Shown: positions 17,890 through 26,441, counted from the stretch's first letter. The stretch is DNA of 64,000 nt from Listeria swaminathanii (GCF_014229645.1 NZ_JAATOD010000001.1:248001-312000); one strand, 5' to 3'. The notes: generated by a model from the sequence alone, not told the origin. Made by a program: numbers and translations.

Positions 17890-18015
17890 TATGCGATGAG
17901 CCTACAAGCAGTGACTTAAGTATCACTGCCCCATTTTCCGCGTTATAGCTTTGTGGAAGGCTGCGGAAGATGACGCTATGAAATGCCCCTTAAAGTAATT
18001 TAAGGGGCATTTTTC
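17890..18015 (+). ncRNA. structured 5' leader with intrinsic terminator (candidate riboswitch or attenuator)
   Basis: The leader contains a hairpin GCAGTGA / TCACTGC, then a 10-base-pair stem CATTTTCCGC / GCGGAAGATG enclosing about 21 bases. Last is a strong terminator, AAATGCCCCTTAAA / TTTAAGGGGCATTT plus T (17981-18015). The terminator ends only a few bases before the ribosome site of the EamA gene. An upstream TGCCCC could pair with the 3' arm of the terminator and so compete with it. I recognise no known riboswitch class. It could also be only the terminator of the upstream gene, but the promoter placed before it argues for a regulatory leader. Confidence 0.55.
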
Positions 18016-18036
18016 TATAAAAAAGGAGTGTTTGTT

Positions 18037-18984
18037 TTGCAGAAAGAGAAAGCACCGATAGGACTTTATTTTTTATTAATTGCAGTGATGGCGAGTTGGG
18101 GTTTTAACGTCACGATGACGAAAGTGTTAGTTAGCTATTTTCCGACTGTTACGATGACATCTTTTCGGATTTTTACCGCAGCTATAACCGTTATTATTAT
18201 TTTATTTATCACAAAAACATTACGTCTGCCTACAAAACGGGAATTTGGTTTAATTTTACTCGCGAGTATTTTTAATATTGTTATTCATCATTTTTTCTTG
18301 TCGAACGGGTTGAAGCTAACGACTGGGACGAATGCAGGACTTATTCTTGGTTCTGCGCCGACGGTGGTAGCGATTTTTTCTGTGGTTTTTCTCCGTGAAC
18401 GAATTGGAGCATGGCGTGCGCTCGGCTTTGTAGCAGGGATTTTTGGCGTGAGTTTGGTTGTTCTTTCTAATGGGACGGGGATAAGCGGGATTTCACTGGG
18501 AGATATCGACATCTTTATCGCGATGGCTTCTCAGGCATTTAGTTTTATTATTATTAAAAAGCTCGCTGGATCAATGGACACGGGGCTGATGACGGGATAC
18601 ATGTTATTTCTTGGTTCGGTAATGTTGTTTGGTTTAAGTCGCTTCATGGAGCCGGGTGGCATGTCAGAATTAGTGGCAGTTCATTCATGGAAATTGTGGC
18701 TCTTGTTTGTTGTATCAGCAGTAGTTGCGACAGCCTTTGGTAATTTTGTTTATAACTTTGCGGTCGGGAAAATTGGCCCATCGCGCTCCGCCATTTTTAT
18801 GAATTTCAATCCGTTATTTTCATTAATTGGCGCGTTGCTTTTCCTTGGTGAAGCAATTAGAATCCCACAGCTAGTTGGGTTCGTTTTTATCATTATTGGC
18901 GTCCTGCTTGGCTCGGGGGCATTAATGGACCTTATATACGAACGCAAAAAAAAGAAGAATACGCGACCCAGAAAAGAAGTTTGA
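18037..18984 (+). CDS. EamA/DMT-family transporter
   Basis: A 315-residue drug/metabolite transporter with two EamA repeats and ten predicted membrane helices (first repeat about residues 10-145, second about 155-295). Typical pieces are LKLTTGTNAGLILGSAPT and GPSRSAIFMNFNPLFSLIGALLF. The most likely start is TTG 18037, eight bases after AAGGAG. The in-frame GTG at 18028 overlaps that site. Family members export amino acids, nucleosides or other metabolites. The structured, terminator-bearing leader suggests ligand-controlled expression. Confidence 0.88.
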   Translation: MQKEKAPIGLYFLLIAVMASWGFNVTMTKVLVSYFPTVTMTSFRIFTAAITVIIILFITKTLRLPTKREFGLILLASIFNIVIHHFFLSNGLKLTTGTNAGLILGSAPTVVAIFSVVFLRERIGAWRALGFVAGIFGVSLVVLSNGTGISGISLGDIDIFIAMASQAFSFIIIKKLAGSMDTGLMTGYMLFLGSVMLFGLSRFMEPGGMSELVAVHSWKLWLLFVVSAVVATAFGNFVYNFAVGKIGPSRSAIFMNFNPLFSLIGALLFLGEAIRIPQLVGFVFIIIGVLLGSGALMDLIYERKKKKNTRPRKEV

Positions 18985-19058
18985 CTTTTATTGACCTTTA
19001 TATTATAATTTGGTTAGTTACTTATTAAAAGTAACTTTAAAATGATAGGAGGGATAGC

Positions 19059-19283
19059 ATGAAATTGTTATTAAAAAATATTAATGAACTTGCTGCAAAA
19101 CAAAAAAGTGAAGGATTAACTGCTTTTGAAAAAGAAAGACAAGCTGCCCTTCGTCAAGAATACTTGAAAAAAATCAGAGGGACAGTCCAAGATAATTTAC
19201 ATCATGTAACGATTATTGATCCACTTGGCGACGACGTAACTCCCAAAAAACTAAAAGAAATTCAAGCCGAATTAAGAGGCTGA
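19059..19283 (+). CDS. UPF0291 / DUF896 small protein (YnzC family)
   Basis: A 74-residue protein of the YnzC/UPF0291 family: two helices with the conserved core INELAAKQKSEGLTAFEKERQ and RQEYLKKIRG, followed by a short polar tail. B. subtilis YnzC is expressed in the SOS-linked yneA operon; the biochemical role of the family is unknown. It has a good ribosome site (AGGAGGG) and its own terminator, so it is monocistronic. Confidence 0.9.
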   Translation: MKLLLKNINELAAKQKSEGLTAFEKERQAALRQEYLKKIRGTVQDNLHHVTIIDPLGDDVTPKKLKEIQAELRG

Positions 19284-19290
19284 CATAAAT

Positions 19291-19333
19291 AAAAAAGGTT
19301 GAAAGAGCGCTGATTGCTTTTTCAACCTTTTTT
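19291..19333 (+). terminator. intrinsic terminator after UPF0291 gene
   Basis: Arms AAAAAAGGTTGAAA and TTTTTCAACCTTTTTT. Confidence 0.88.
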
Positions 19334-19424
19334 GATTTGTGAAACATTTTAGCTAGTAGACAATGCCTAGACAGTTCTATATAATAATAAGGAGAAGAAA
19401 TCAGTACGGCGGAAGGAGATAGCA

Positions 19425-20360
19425 ATGGCAGGCAAAATGAAACTTTTTTCTGTGACGAGTGAGAGACCACTTGCGACAAAAATTGCAGATTATCTAGATA
19501 TACCTTTATGTGAGGTGGAGCTCCAAAAGTTCAGTGATGGAGAAGTGAAAATTAATATTGAGGAAAGTATCCGCGGAACGAACGCGTATGTAGTTCAATC
19601 GATGAACTCAAACGTCAACGAACGCCTAATGGAACTTTTAATTATGGTAGATGCCTTAAAACGCGCTTCCGTTCACTCAATCAATATAATTATGCCTTAT
19701 TATGGCTATGCTCGTCAGGACAGAAAAGCACGCTCAAGAGAACCAATTACCGCCAAATTAATGGCCAATCTAATTCAAAGAGCTGGAGCAGACCGTTTAA
19801 TCACAGTCGATTTACACGCAGCTCAAATTCAAGGCTTTTTCAACATTCCAATCGATCATCTTTCAGCAATTCCGCTAATTGGTGATTATTTGATAGAAAA
19901 TTACGGAGAAAAAGACGTGGTAGTTGTCGCGCCGGATCACAGTGGCGTAGTTCGCGCACGCAGAATCGCGGACCGACTAAACGCGCCAATCGCCATTTTA
20001 AACCGTAAACCAAGACCACATGAAGACGAAATTATGAGTGTCATTGGCGATGTGAAAGGCAAAGTCGCAATCGTTGTCGATGATATTATCGATACCGGCG
20101 TCCGTGCTACCACTTCAGCTGATATTTTATTAGAAAAAGGTGCCGTAGAAGTCATCGCTTGCGCAACCCACTCCGTCATGGCCGGAAACGCAACCGAACG
20201 TTTACAAAATTCAAGTATCAAAGAAATCATCACATCCGACTCTATCGACCTTCCAGAAGATAAACAATTCGACAAACTAACAACCATTTCTATCGGCCGT
20301 ATTTTAGGACGAGCAATCGAAGGCGTTCAAGAAAATCGCTCGTTGCATCCGTTGTTTTAA
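19425..20360 (+). CDS. prs: ribose-phosphate pyrophosphokinase (second copy)
   Basis: A 311-residue PRPP synthetase, which transfers pyrophosphate from ATP to ribose 5-phosphate. The ATP-site flexible loop [17 protein letters not shown], the [18 protein letters not shown] segment and the PRPP loop [19 protein letters not shown] are all present. This copy is not next to glmU as the housekeeping prs usually is. In strain EGD-e, as I recall, the corresponding gene follows a pentitol/pentose-phosphate cluster that is absent here. GGAAGGAGAT is the ribosome site. Confidence 0.94.
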   Translation: MAGKMKLFSVTSERPLATKIADYLDIPLCEVELQKFSDGEVKINIEESIRGTNAYVVQSMNSNVNERLMELLIMVDALKRASVHSINIIMPYYGYARQDRKARSREPITAKLMANLIQRAGADRLITVDLHAAQIQGFFNIPIDHLSAIPLIGDYLIENYGEKDVVVVAPDHSGVVRARRIADRLNAPIAILNRKPRPHEDEIMSVIGDVKGKVAIVVDDIIDTGVRATTSADILLEKGAVEVIACATHSVMAGNATERLQNSSIKEIITSDSIDLPEDKQFDKLTTISIGRILGRAIEGVQENRSLHPLF

Positions 20361-20372
20361 GGGATAAATCAG

Positions 20373-20404
20373 AAAACAGTAACTCTTAGGGTTGCTGTTT
20401 TTTT
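20373..20404 (+). terminator. intrinsic terminator after prs
   Basis: Arms AAAACAGTAAC and GTTGCTGTTTT followed by T. Confidence 0.8.
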
Positions 20405-20415
20405 GCGTTTGGTTA

Positions 20416-20604
20416 TCTGTCGACCTTGGGTAGCGTGAAAAAGGCTGGGGATCGACAGAAAGATGGGAATGATTGGGGTGAGGGGAGTTTGGTGGTTTTT
20501 GGTTTTGAAAACCATGTAGAGAAGGATGGATTTTCGTTGGTTTTTAGTCGGTCGACAGAAATAGGCTTTTGAGGTAAGATGGGAGTAAGAAGAAAAGTTA
20601 GCGG
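20416..20604 (+). promoter_or_regulatory. leader of CRISPR array 1 with its promoter
   Basis: A 189-base leader homologous to that of array 2. It contains CTGTCGACC near its start, ATCGACAGA (20451-20459) and a promoter made of TCGACA (20552-20557), 17 bases and TAAGAT (20575-20580), ending exactly 24 bases before the first repeat. Transcription would therefore start just before the array and run through it on the plus strand. Confidence 0.85.
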
Positions 20605-21284
20605 GTTTTAGATACTTAGTGTGAAATGTAAATTACGGGTTGGGATAAAAGAATGGATCCGGAAAATTGTTTTAGATACTTAGTGTGAAATGTAAATATA
20701 TGAAACAGTACATCCATTGAATTCGCAATTCCGTTTTAGATACTTATTGTGAAATGTAAATCTCGGTCGTAAAAGAACTTTTTTTGCTCTTCTTTGTTTT
20801 AGATACTTATTGTGAAATGTAAATGAAAAAAACGGCGGTTCTGTAAGCGTTTGGGTGGATGTTTTAGATACTTATTGTGAAATGTAAATGTCGGAAACAT
20901 TAACCCTTCCGGAAAAGGTATGAACGTTTTAGATACTTATTGTGAAATGTAAATGAAATTCCTTCGATAAAGTCGCATTCGTACACATTTTGTTTTAGAT
21001 ACTTATTGTGAAATGTAAATATGCCAATAAACTCACCATATTTCTTGATGTGTTCACAGTTTTAGATACTTATTGTGAAATGTAAATGATGAATACCAAG
21101 CGGTTAGTAGAAGGATTGCAGCTGAGTTTTAGTTACTTAATGTGAAATGTAAATAGATTGATTCGTTGCGATAGCATAAGAATCTTGTGGTTTTAGATAC
21201 TTAATGTGAAATGTAAATTTCGATGGCTATAACGCACGTATGCATAAAGGCGAAAGTTTTAGATACTTATCGTGAAATGTAAAT
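20605..21284 (+). CRISPR. rliB: CRISPR array 1 (RliB-CRISPR), 11 repeats, 10 spacers
   Basis: Eleven 29-base repeats start at 20605, 20669, 20733, 20796, 20861, 20926, 20992, 21059, 21126, 21190 and 21256. The main form begins GTTTTAGATACTTATT and ends GTGAAATGTAAAT. The first two share T-to-G at position 15; the ninth to eleventh carry other changes. Spacers are 34-38 bases. The position between prs and a lipoprotein gene, and the repeat itself, identify the RliB locus of L. monocytogenes. RliB is a noncoding RNA reported to be processed by PNPase even in strains without cas genes. Here a type I-B cas set lies 8 kb downstream, so Cas6 may process it too. Confidence 0.97.
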
Positions 21285-21479
21285 CATTTCCAATGCCTAC
21301 ACAAAAAAGCCAACCAACAGGATTTAGGCTTATTTTTTATCCTCCCACGTTAACAATTCCGCAACAAACACACCAAAAAACCCCCAATTTCCTCCGAACC
21401 TCCAACTACACCACACGCCCAACATATGCTAAACTCAAAGAGAAAGCCAAAACCACATACATAAAAGGAGGATTTAAAA
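21285..21479 (+). other. gap between array 1 and the lipoprotein gene
   Basis: A 195-base stretch very poor in G on the plus strand. A weak hairpin AAGCC / GGCTT followed by ATTTTTT (about 21304-21339) may end the array transcript. No reading frame of interest was found. Confidence 0.45.
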
Positions 21480-22058
21480 TTGAAAAAGACCCTAATCCCA
21501 ATACTACTCCTAACAATTATCCTGGCAAGCTGCTCCTCTCCAAGCGAAAAAGTAACAAAAGACACTAAAATCTCCAAAACCATCACCATCCGAGCAGATT
21601 ACAATATCCCGAAAAATATGAAAGAACTAGCAAATAACAGCAATAACATAGTCAAAGTAAAGCTGCTGCAAAATAAAGACATTGGCAAAGAAAGCAACAC
21701 AATTAGCGAAGTAGAGATCTTAGCTTCCTACAAAGGCGACCTAGAAAAAGGCGATAAAATAGATATTTCAGAACCATGGTACTTAAGCTCGGGCAAATAC
21801 GTCGCTGTCGAAAACTACATTGCACTAGAAAAAGAGCAAACATACACCATGTTCCTCGGCGAAACAGACAAAGACATCCATCCCATTACCAGCATGGGTT
21901 ACGGCAAATTCAGCGAAAATCAAAAAGAAGCCCAATCCGTCCTCGCTGATTTTAATACACTCGGGGAAGTACAAAAATACGATTTTATCTCAGAAAATCT
22001 GGATGATGTAGAAAAATATCAAGCAATCAAGCAGCAAGTTTTACAAAAATATAAATGA
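21480..22058 (+). CDS. small lipoprotein
   Basis: A 192-residue secreted lipoprotein. The signal peptide is followed by the lipobox LASC, with lipidated Cys18, then a charged mature domain with no family I recognise (VEILASYKGDLEKGDKIDISEPWYL; ALEKEQTYTMFLGE). It starts with TTG at 21480 after AAAGGAGG. It lies next to the rliB array as in other L. monocytogenes genomes. Codon use is C-rich compared with its neighbours, shared with the region just upstream. Confidence 0.85.
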   Translation: MKKTLIPILLLTIILASCSSPSEKVTKDTKISKTITIRADYNIPKNMKELANNSNNIVKVKLLQNKDIGKESNTISEVEILASYKGDLEKGDKIDISEPWYLSSGKYVAVENYIALEKEQTYTMFLGETDKDIHPITSMGYGKFSENQKEAQSVLADFNTLGEVQKYDFISENLDDVEKYQAIKQQVLQKYK

Positions 22059-22143
22059 AAAGATCCCAATACCTGCTAAAAAGCGCAGTTGCACAAACCC
22101 AAAAATTCCGTCATAATAGAAAAAAATGACAGGAGCTGATAAA

Positions 22144-22824
22144 TTGATTATTGATGTATTGCAACATGTGCCGCATGAAGGACCTGGACTTATAGCGAAT
22201 TGGGCGAAAGAGAATCAGCATCAGTTAAAAATACATTTATTATTTGAAGAAAATGCTCATGTTCCAAATGACTCGGATTTTTTAATCGTTCTTGGTGGGC
22301 CGATGGGGATAAATGATACCTCGGAATTCCCATGGTTGGCTGACGAACGTGCTCTAATAAAGCGATTAAGCGAACAAAACAAACCTATTTTCGGTGTTTG
22401 TCTTGGCGCGCAACAAATCGCCGCAACATTCGGAAGTGAAATTACGGTAAACAAAGAAAAAGAAGTGGGCTGGTTCCCTATTAAAAGAACTTCTGACAAG
22501 CTACCGTTTTTCCCAGAATCACTCCATGTTTTCCACTGGCATCAAGACACATTTTCGTTACCAGCTGGCGCGACACGTTTATTTTCGAGCGAAGGCTGCT
22601 TAAATCAAGCTTTTCTGTATGCTGAAAACATTATTGGCTTACAATTTCATTTTGAAATGGAAAAGGCTGGGATTGAGACGATTTTGCAGATTGACGAGGA
22701 ATTTATCACACCGGGCAAATATGTTCAAAGCCTTGCAGCGATGAAAGTGGAGGATGTTCCGGAAGATAATAAACAAATGCTTGAAGCCATTTTGGACTAT
22801 TTAATAGATACAAAAACCATCTGA
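22144..22824 (+). CDS. class I glutamine amidotransferase-like protein
   Basis: A 226-residue GATase1 domain protein. The nucleophile elbow is FGVCLGAQQIAA, the oxyanion region LGGPMGINDT, and the His of the triad lies in IIGLQFHFEME. It resembles stand-alone GMP-synthase-like amidotransferases (YfeJ type) and has no synthetase domain. The preferred start is TTG 22144, eight bases after CAGGAGC; the upstream ATG at 22126 has no ribosome site. The substrate is unknown. Confidence 0.87.
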   Translation: MIIDVLQHVPHEGPGLIANWAKENQHQLKIHLLFEENAHVPNDSDFLIVLGGPMGINDTSEFPWLADERALIKRLSEQNKPIFGVCLGAQQIAATFGSEITVNKEKEVGWFPIKRTSDKLPFFPESLHVFHWHQDTFSLPAGATRLFSSEGCLNQAFLYAENIIGLQFHFEMEKAGIETILQIDEEFITPGKYVQSLAAMKVEDVPEDNKQMLEAILDYLIDTKTI

Positions 22825-22847
22825 CTAATTATCAGATGGTTTTTTCT
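22812..22847. terminator. bidirectional terminator
   Basis: Arms AAAAACCATCTGA and TCAGATGGTTTTTT between convergent genes. Confidence 0.9.
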
Positions 22848-23210
22848 TTAATATCCAGTTTCAACAGAAGCGTTGACGATATACATTAAATCGTTCTTAT
22901 CCTCTTTGTCCTCCAAGAAAATGCCGCTCGTTGTCATCATTCCGCCAGCCATTTTCTCGATAGTCACTGTGCCATAAGGGATAATCGCGCGAATCGTATC
23001 TTCATCGAGCTTATCCGCGTCACACGGTAATGCCAATTTGATATTAACGACCATATTTTGCAAGTCGCCATCTGGTAAAAGCCCTTGAATTCCGGGCATC
23101 GAGTTAGTGAAAATCGCGTTCCGCACAGCGCGTTCAGCTGCTTTGGTTATGTTTTGACCATGGACATCGACGCCAAAGCCAGTTTGGATAAATAGAATTT
23201 GTTCCATCAT
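22848..23210 (-). CDS. Lin0512-family protein
   Basis: A 120-residue protein of the Lin0512 family, named after the L. innocua orthologue. The start MEQILFIQTGFGVDVHGQN, the AERAVRNAIFTNSMPGI segment and the Gly-rich GTVTIEKMAGGMMTTSGI are conserved traits. The family is uncharacterised and occurs in varied bacteria and archaea. It follows a MarR regulator by only three bases, with AAGGAG as its ribosome site, so the two form one transcript and MarR probably controls it. Confidence 0.85.
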   Translation of the reverse strand: MMEQILFIQTGFGVDVHGQNITKAAERAVRNAIFTNSMPGIQGLLPDGDLQNMVVNIKLALPCDADKLDEDTIRAIIPYGTVTIEKMAGGMMTTSGIFLEDKEDKNDLMYIVNASVETGY

Positions 23211-23213
23211 AAA

Positions 23214-23672
23214 TCACTCCTTAAAATCTTTTATTAAAGCGGCACCCGGTCGGTTTTTTGCGTAGCCTTCCATTACTTCTGTGAAATGCTTTCCGTCCGT
23301 ATCTGAGGAGTCGGCGAAAATTTCTGCCATTTGTTTGCGTTGTGCGGCGCCGAGTTCGTTTTCTAGATCTTTGCCAGCTGTCGTTAGGAAAATACAGCGT
23401 TGGCGTTTGTCACGTGTACCTTGTTCAATCGTGAGAAGTTCGCGCTCTTTGAGTTCCGCGAGTGGTTGGTGTAAGGCTTGTTTGGATATTTCTAAAAATG
23501 TTAAAAGTTCATTAATAGTAAGGCCAGGCATCCGCGCTGTGAAAAATAAAATACGATGATGCAATCTTTTTAGTGAATGTTTGGCAATAATTAAATCAGC
23601 TGTCTCTGTAAAAGCCTTATAACCGAAGTAAAATAAAGCGATTTGTTGATTCATGTTTTGCTCATTGTTCAT
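23214..23672 (-). CDS. MarR-family regulator
   Basis: A 152-residue winged-helix MarR regulator. It has an N-terminal dimerisation helix, then the DNA-binding region (RMPGLTINELLTFLEISKQALHQPLAELKERELL) and the wing (DKRQRCIFLTTAGKDLENEL). It begins an operon with the Lin0512-family gene and is likely autoregulatory. TTTCTGTCAATATCAACAG just upstream is an imperfect repeat that could be its operator. The ligand is unknown. Confidence 0.87.
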   Translation of the reverse strand: MNNEQNMNQQIALFYFGYKAFTETADLIIAKHSLKRLHHRILFFTARMPGLTINELLTFLEISKQALHQPLAELKERELLTIEQGTRDKRQRCIFLTTAGKDLENELGAAQRKQMAEIFADSSDTDGKHFTEVMEGYAKNRPGAALIKDFKE

Positions 23673-24053
23673 AAATATACCCCTTTTTCTGTCAATATCA
23701 ACAGTATAGCATAAATAAGGAAAAGCAATAGGGGATAGAGCATCACTTTTTCAGAGCATTTTTCTAGTTTTAAATGATAATTATTTAACTAAAGCAAAAC
23801 GATTTCGTGTAATATTAGTATTTAAAACCACCTATTTGTGTACAAAATGTTACGTTAATAGAATTTTCAATTTTATTTTATTTGAATAAAAAAGCGCTAT
23901 CTTTGTTGATTTAAAGCCATTTATCTAAAAATAAGATTGAATAATATGAATATTAAAGCAAATCAAACGTGAAATATATTACGAAAACGTATTGAGAGTT
24001 GCTTTTTAGGCGGTTATACTTTGGGAAGAAATTAACCACTAAGGAGACTTTAA
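23673..24053. other. 381-base AT-rich intergenic region
   Basis: No gene seen. It holds the divergent promoter areas of the MarR gene and of the LPXTG protein gene. The latter has TTGAGA (23992-23997), 17 bases, TATACT (24015-24020), a good sigma-A promoter 34 bases before the ATG. The long AT-rich stretch between them has no clear terminator or operator. Confidence 0.6.
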
Positions 24054-25859
24054 ATGAAAAAAGCACTGAAAGTATTTCTTGCGATGATTTGTATATTCAT
24101 AATGATATACCCTTCCACGGCAGCTCACGCAGAAGAAACGAATAATAATGTTACTATTCCAGATACCAATCTTAGAGCCTATCTAAATGGCTTACTCAAA
24201 CAAGCAAGTGATGCTCCAATAACGAAAACGCAAATGAACACAATACAAACCGTGACACTTTCTGGTAGTACTTTTACAGATTTAACCGGTTTAGAAGAAG
24301 CTGATAATCTTGTCACGCTTTCACTCAATAACACAAAAATCACGACACTCGCACCGATTAAAAACCAAACATCTTTGACTTACATAACAGTTGGCGGCGA
24401 CAACGTAGTAGATAGCCTTTTTGTAGATTTAAATGGACTTGTCAATTTACAAAGCATTAGCATTAGCGGAAGTGAAGTTACACATAATGTCTTCAAAAAT
24501 TTTAATAAATTACCGAAATTAACCTATATCTACGCGCAAAACTCCATGAAAATCACAGATATTTCAGCGCTCGCATCTTTACCGGCTTTGACAACGCTTT
24601 TCGTGCAATTTGACGGAATTGATGATTTTAGACCATTAAATGATTTCGTAAGTTTTAAAAATGGAAACTTCAAAGCACTCGCAGCTTTCGGGCAAAATAC
24701 CGGACGAACGAATCCGCGCATTACACTTAAATCAAGCAAACTAGATTTTAACGAAGCAAACCAAACGTTATATTTACCGTTCTCGATGATGCCAAATCCT
24801 TTAACTAGTTTTGATGGAACCGTCGCACCTTTTTCAAAATCGACTTCCGCAAGTAATACGTATTTAGGATTTAACGATGTGGCGCTTCCGAGTTCACGTC
24901 TGACAATTACCGACGACGGCATTACCGTAAGTGGTGTGACAAAAGAAGAGATCGATAATCTAACCGAAATTGAATACAATGCGCGCTATGATTTTCCGAC
25001 AGGTAGCTACCCAACACCGCCAAGCATGACGTCTTATACAATTTCAAACGGAACATATGATCAATATTTTGATATTAGCCACACGCTTGATTTAACGGCC
25101 GATGAAAGTTTTGATTACAACCAATATGATGCCATTTCAGAAGCACAATTTTTAAAAGATGTGCAAGCGAAAACAGATGACGGAACAGCTGTAACAAGCG
25201 ATTTTGACCAAGTTGTGAAGCTCGATGTGCCGGGCGAATATACGGTTACATTAAATGCAGAAAATGCTGCTGGACTTAAAGCAGCGCCCGTAAAAGTGAA
25301 AGTAACCGTTCATGAAAAACCAGTTATTACAGCAGATTCAAAAATTTCTTATAAACAAAAAACGACTAAATCAGTTGATGAATTTTTAGCTGAAATCCAT
25401 GGTTCAGTTACTGGAAATGCCATTTTAACAAGCGATTTTGATAAAGTAGTAGATTTAAACACCCCAGGAGAATACACCGTAACTTTAAATGCTGAAAATG
25501 AACGTGGCCAAAAAGCAGATCCTGTAACCGTCATTGTAACAGTAACTGCCGGCAACGATGCAACAGTAATTCCAACCCCACCAACACCAGAAGAAAAACC
25601 CACACCTCAAGAAGAAACAAACAATAACAACACAATCCCAGAGATCATTAGCGAAAACTCAGAAGACCAAGCACCAGAGAAAGCGGCGACAGAACCAGCC
25701 TCATTAACAACGAAAGAAAATAACGTGGCGAAAGCAGAAAATACAAAACAACCAGAAACGAAAGCACTTCCGAAAACTGGCGATAGAGGCATGACTGCAT
25801 TTCCATTAGCCGGAGTGATGCTCAGTTTGATCGCTCTAATTTTGTACAGAAAAAAGTAA
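24054..25859 (+). CDS. LPXTG-anchored leucine-rich-repeat surface protein (internalin-like)
   Basis: A 601-residue cell-wall protein. The signal peptide covers residues 1-28 (AAHAEE). Residues 30-210 hold a small leucine-rich-repeat block (FTDLTGLEEADNLVTLSLNNTKITTLAPIKN). Two tandem Ig-like repeats follow (about 345-420 and 425-500, each with SDFD and PGEYTVTLNAEN). A Pro/Glu/Asn-rich wall spanner leads to the sortase signal LPKTG (residues 572-576), a hydrophobic segment and RKK. It matches Lmo0514, reported to be upregulated in the host and linked to survival. The LRR block is short for an internalin. Confidence 0.9.
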   Translation: MKKALKVFLAMICIFIMIYPSTAAHAEETNNNVTIPDTNLRAYLNGLLKQASDAPITKTQMNTIQTVTLSGSTFTDLTGLEEADNLVTLSLNNTKITTLAPIKNQTSLTYITVGGDNVVDSLFVDLNGLVNLQSISISGSEVTHNVFKNFNKLPKLTYIYAQNSMKITDISALASLPALTTLFVQFDGIDDFRPLNDFVSFKNGNFKALAAFGQNTGRTNPRITLKSSKLDFNEANQTLYLPFSMMPNPLTSFDGTVAPFSKSTSASNTYLGFNDVALPSSRLTITDDGITVSGVTKEEIDNLTEIEYNARYDFPTGSYPTPPSMTSYTISNGTYDQYFDISHTLDLTADESFDYNQYDAISEAQFLKDVQAKTDDGTAVTSDFDQVVKLDVPGEYTVTLNAENAAGLKAAPVKVKVTVHEKPVITADSKISYKQKTTKSVDEFLAEIHGSVTGNAILTSDFDKVVDLNTPGEYTVTLNAENERGQKADPVTVIVTVTAGNDATVIPTPPTPEEKPTPQEETNNNNTIPEIISENSEDQAPEKAATEPASLTTKENNVAKAENTKQPETKALPKTGDRGMTAFPLAGVMLSLIALILYRKK

Positions 25860-25962
25860 ATTCTAAAATATGTGAAATTGTTAGCAAAAACAACGAATGA
25901 TAGGCCTAAAATCATTTTTATAGGGTATTGAATACTATAAGAAAAGTTGTAGGAGGGTTTAT

Positions 25963-26397
25963 ATGATGGAAAAATATCATCGCATTCTTGTAGCAGTGGA
26001 TGGCTCTGAACCAGCCAAATTAGCCTTTGAAAAAGGACTGGAATTAGCACTCAAATTAGACGGGGTACTTGGAATTGCAAGTATTGTCGATTTACGTGCC
26101 TTTTCTCCAAATGTTTCTTATGATGGTAGCTTGGAAGAAAAAGCCGAACTCGAACTAAAAACGAGCGTCAATGAGTATGCCGACAAAGCCAGGGCAGCAG
26201 GAGTGGAACATGTTGAAACTTTTGTGGCTAAAGGCAACCCGAAAATCTTGCTTTCTACCGATATTCCTGCAGAGTTTCAAGCAGATTTAATCATTTGCGG
26301 AGCGACCGGGATGAATCGAGTGGAAAAACTAGTATTAGGTAGCGTTTCTTCTTATATTATGGCTCACGCAATTTGCGACACTTTAATAGCTCGATAA
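25963..26397 (+). CDS. universal stress protein (UspA family)
   Basis: A 144-residue UspA-fold protein. It starts with RILVAVDGSEPAKLAFEKGLELAL and ends with the nucleotide-binding pattern GATGMNRVEKLVLGSVSSYIMAHA, matching the G-2x-G-9x-G(S/T) ATP motif. It is cytoplasmic and probably expressed in stationary phase or stress, as its relatives are. GTAGGAGGG is the ribosome site. It is monocistronic. Confidence 0.92.
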   Translation: MMEKYHRILVAVDGSEPAKLAFEKGLELALKLDGVLGIASIVDLRAFSPNVSYDGSLEEKAELELKTSVNEYADKARAAGVEHVETFVAKGNPKILLSTDIPAEFQADLIICGATGMNRVEKLVLGSVSSYIMAHAICDTLIAR

Positions 26398-26441
26398 AAA
26401 AGAGTAGATATCTTCTGAAATGGAAGGTATCTACTCTTTTG
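26396..26441. terminator. bidirectional terminator after usp gene
   Basis: Arms AAAAGAGTAGATATCTTC and GAAGGTATCTACTCTTTT, between convergent genes. Confidence 0.9.

Noticed and set aside
17884..18015. Assignment of the EamA leader to a named riboswitch class (TPP, lysine, purine, SAM, FMN, yybP-ykoY, preQ1, guanidine)
   Set aside because: None of the conserved core sequences of these classes was found.
21272..21568. 98-codon frame after array 1
   Set aside because: Begins inside the last repeat and overlaps the lipoprotein gene in another frame; Pro/Thr/Lys-rich composition reflects the C-rich local sequence.
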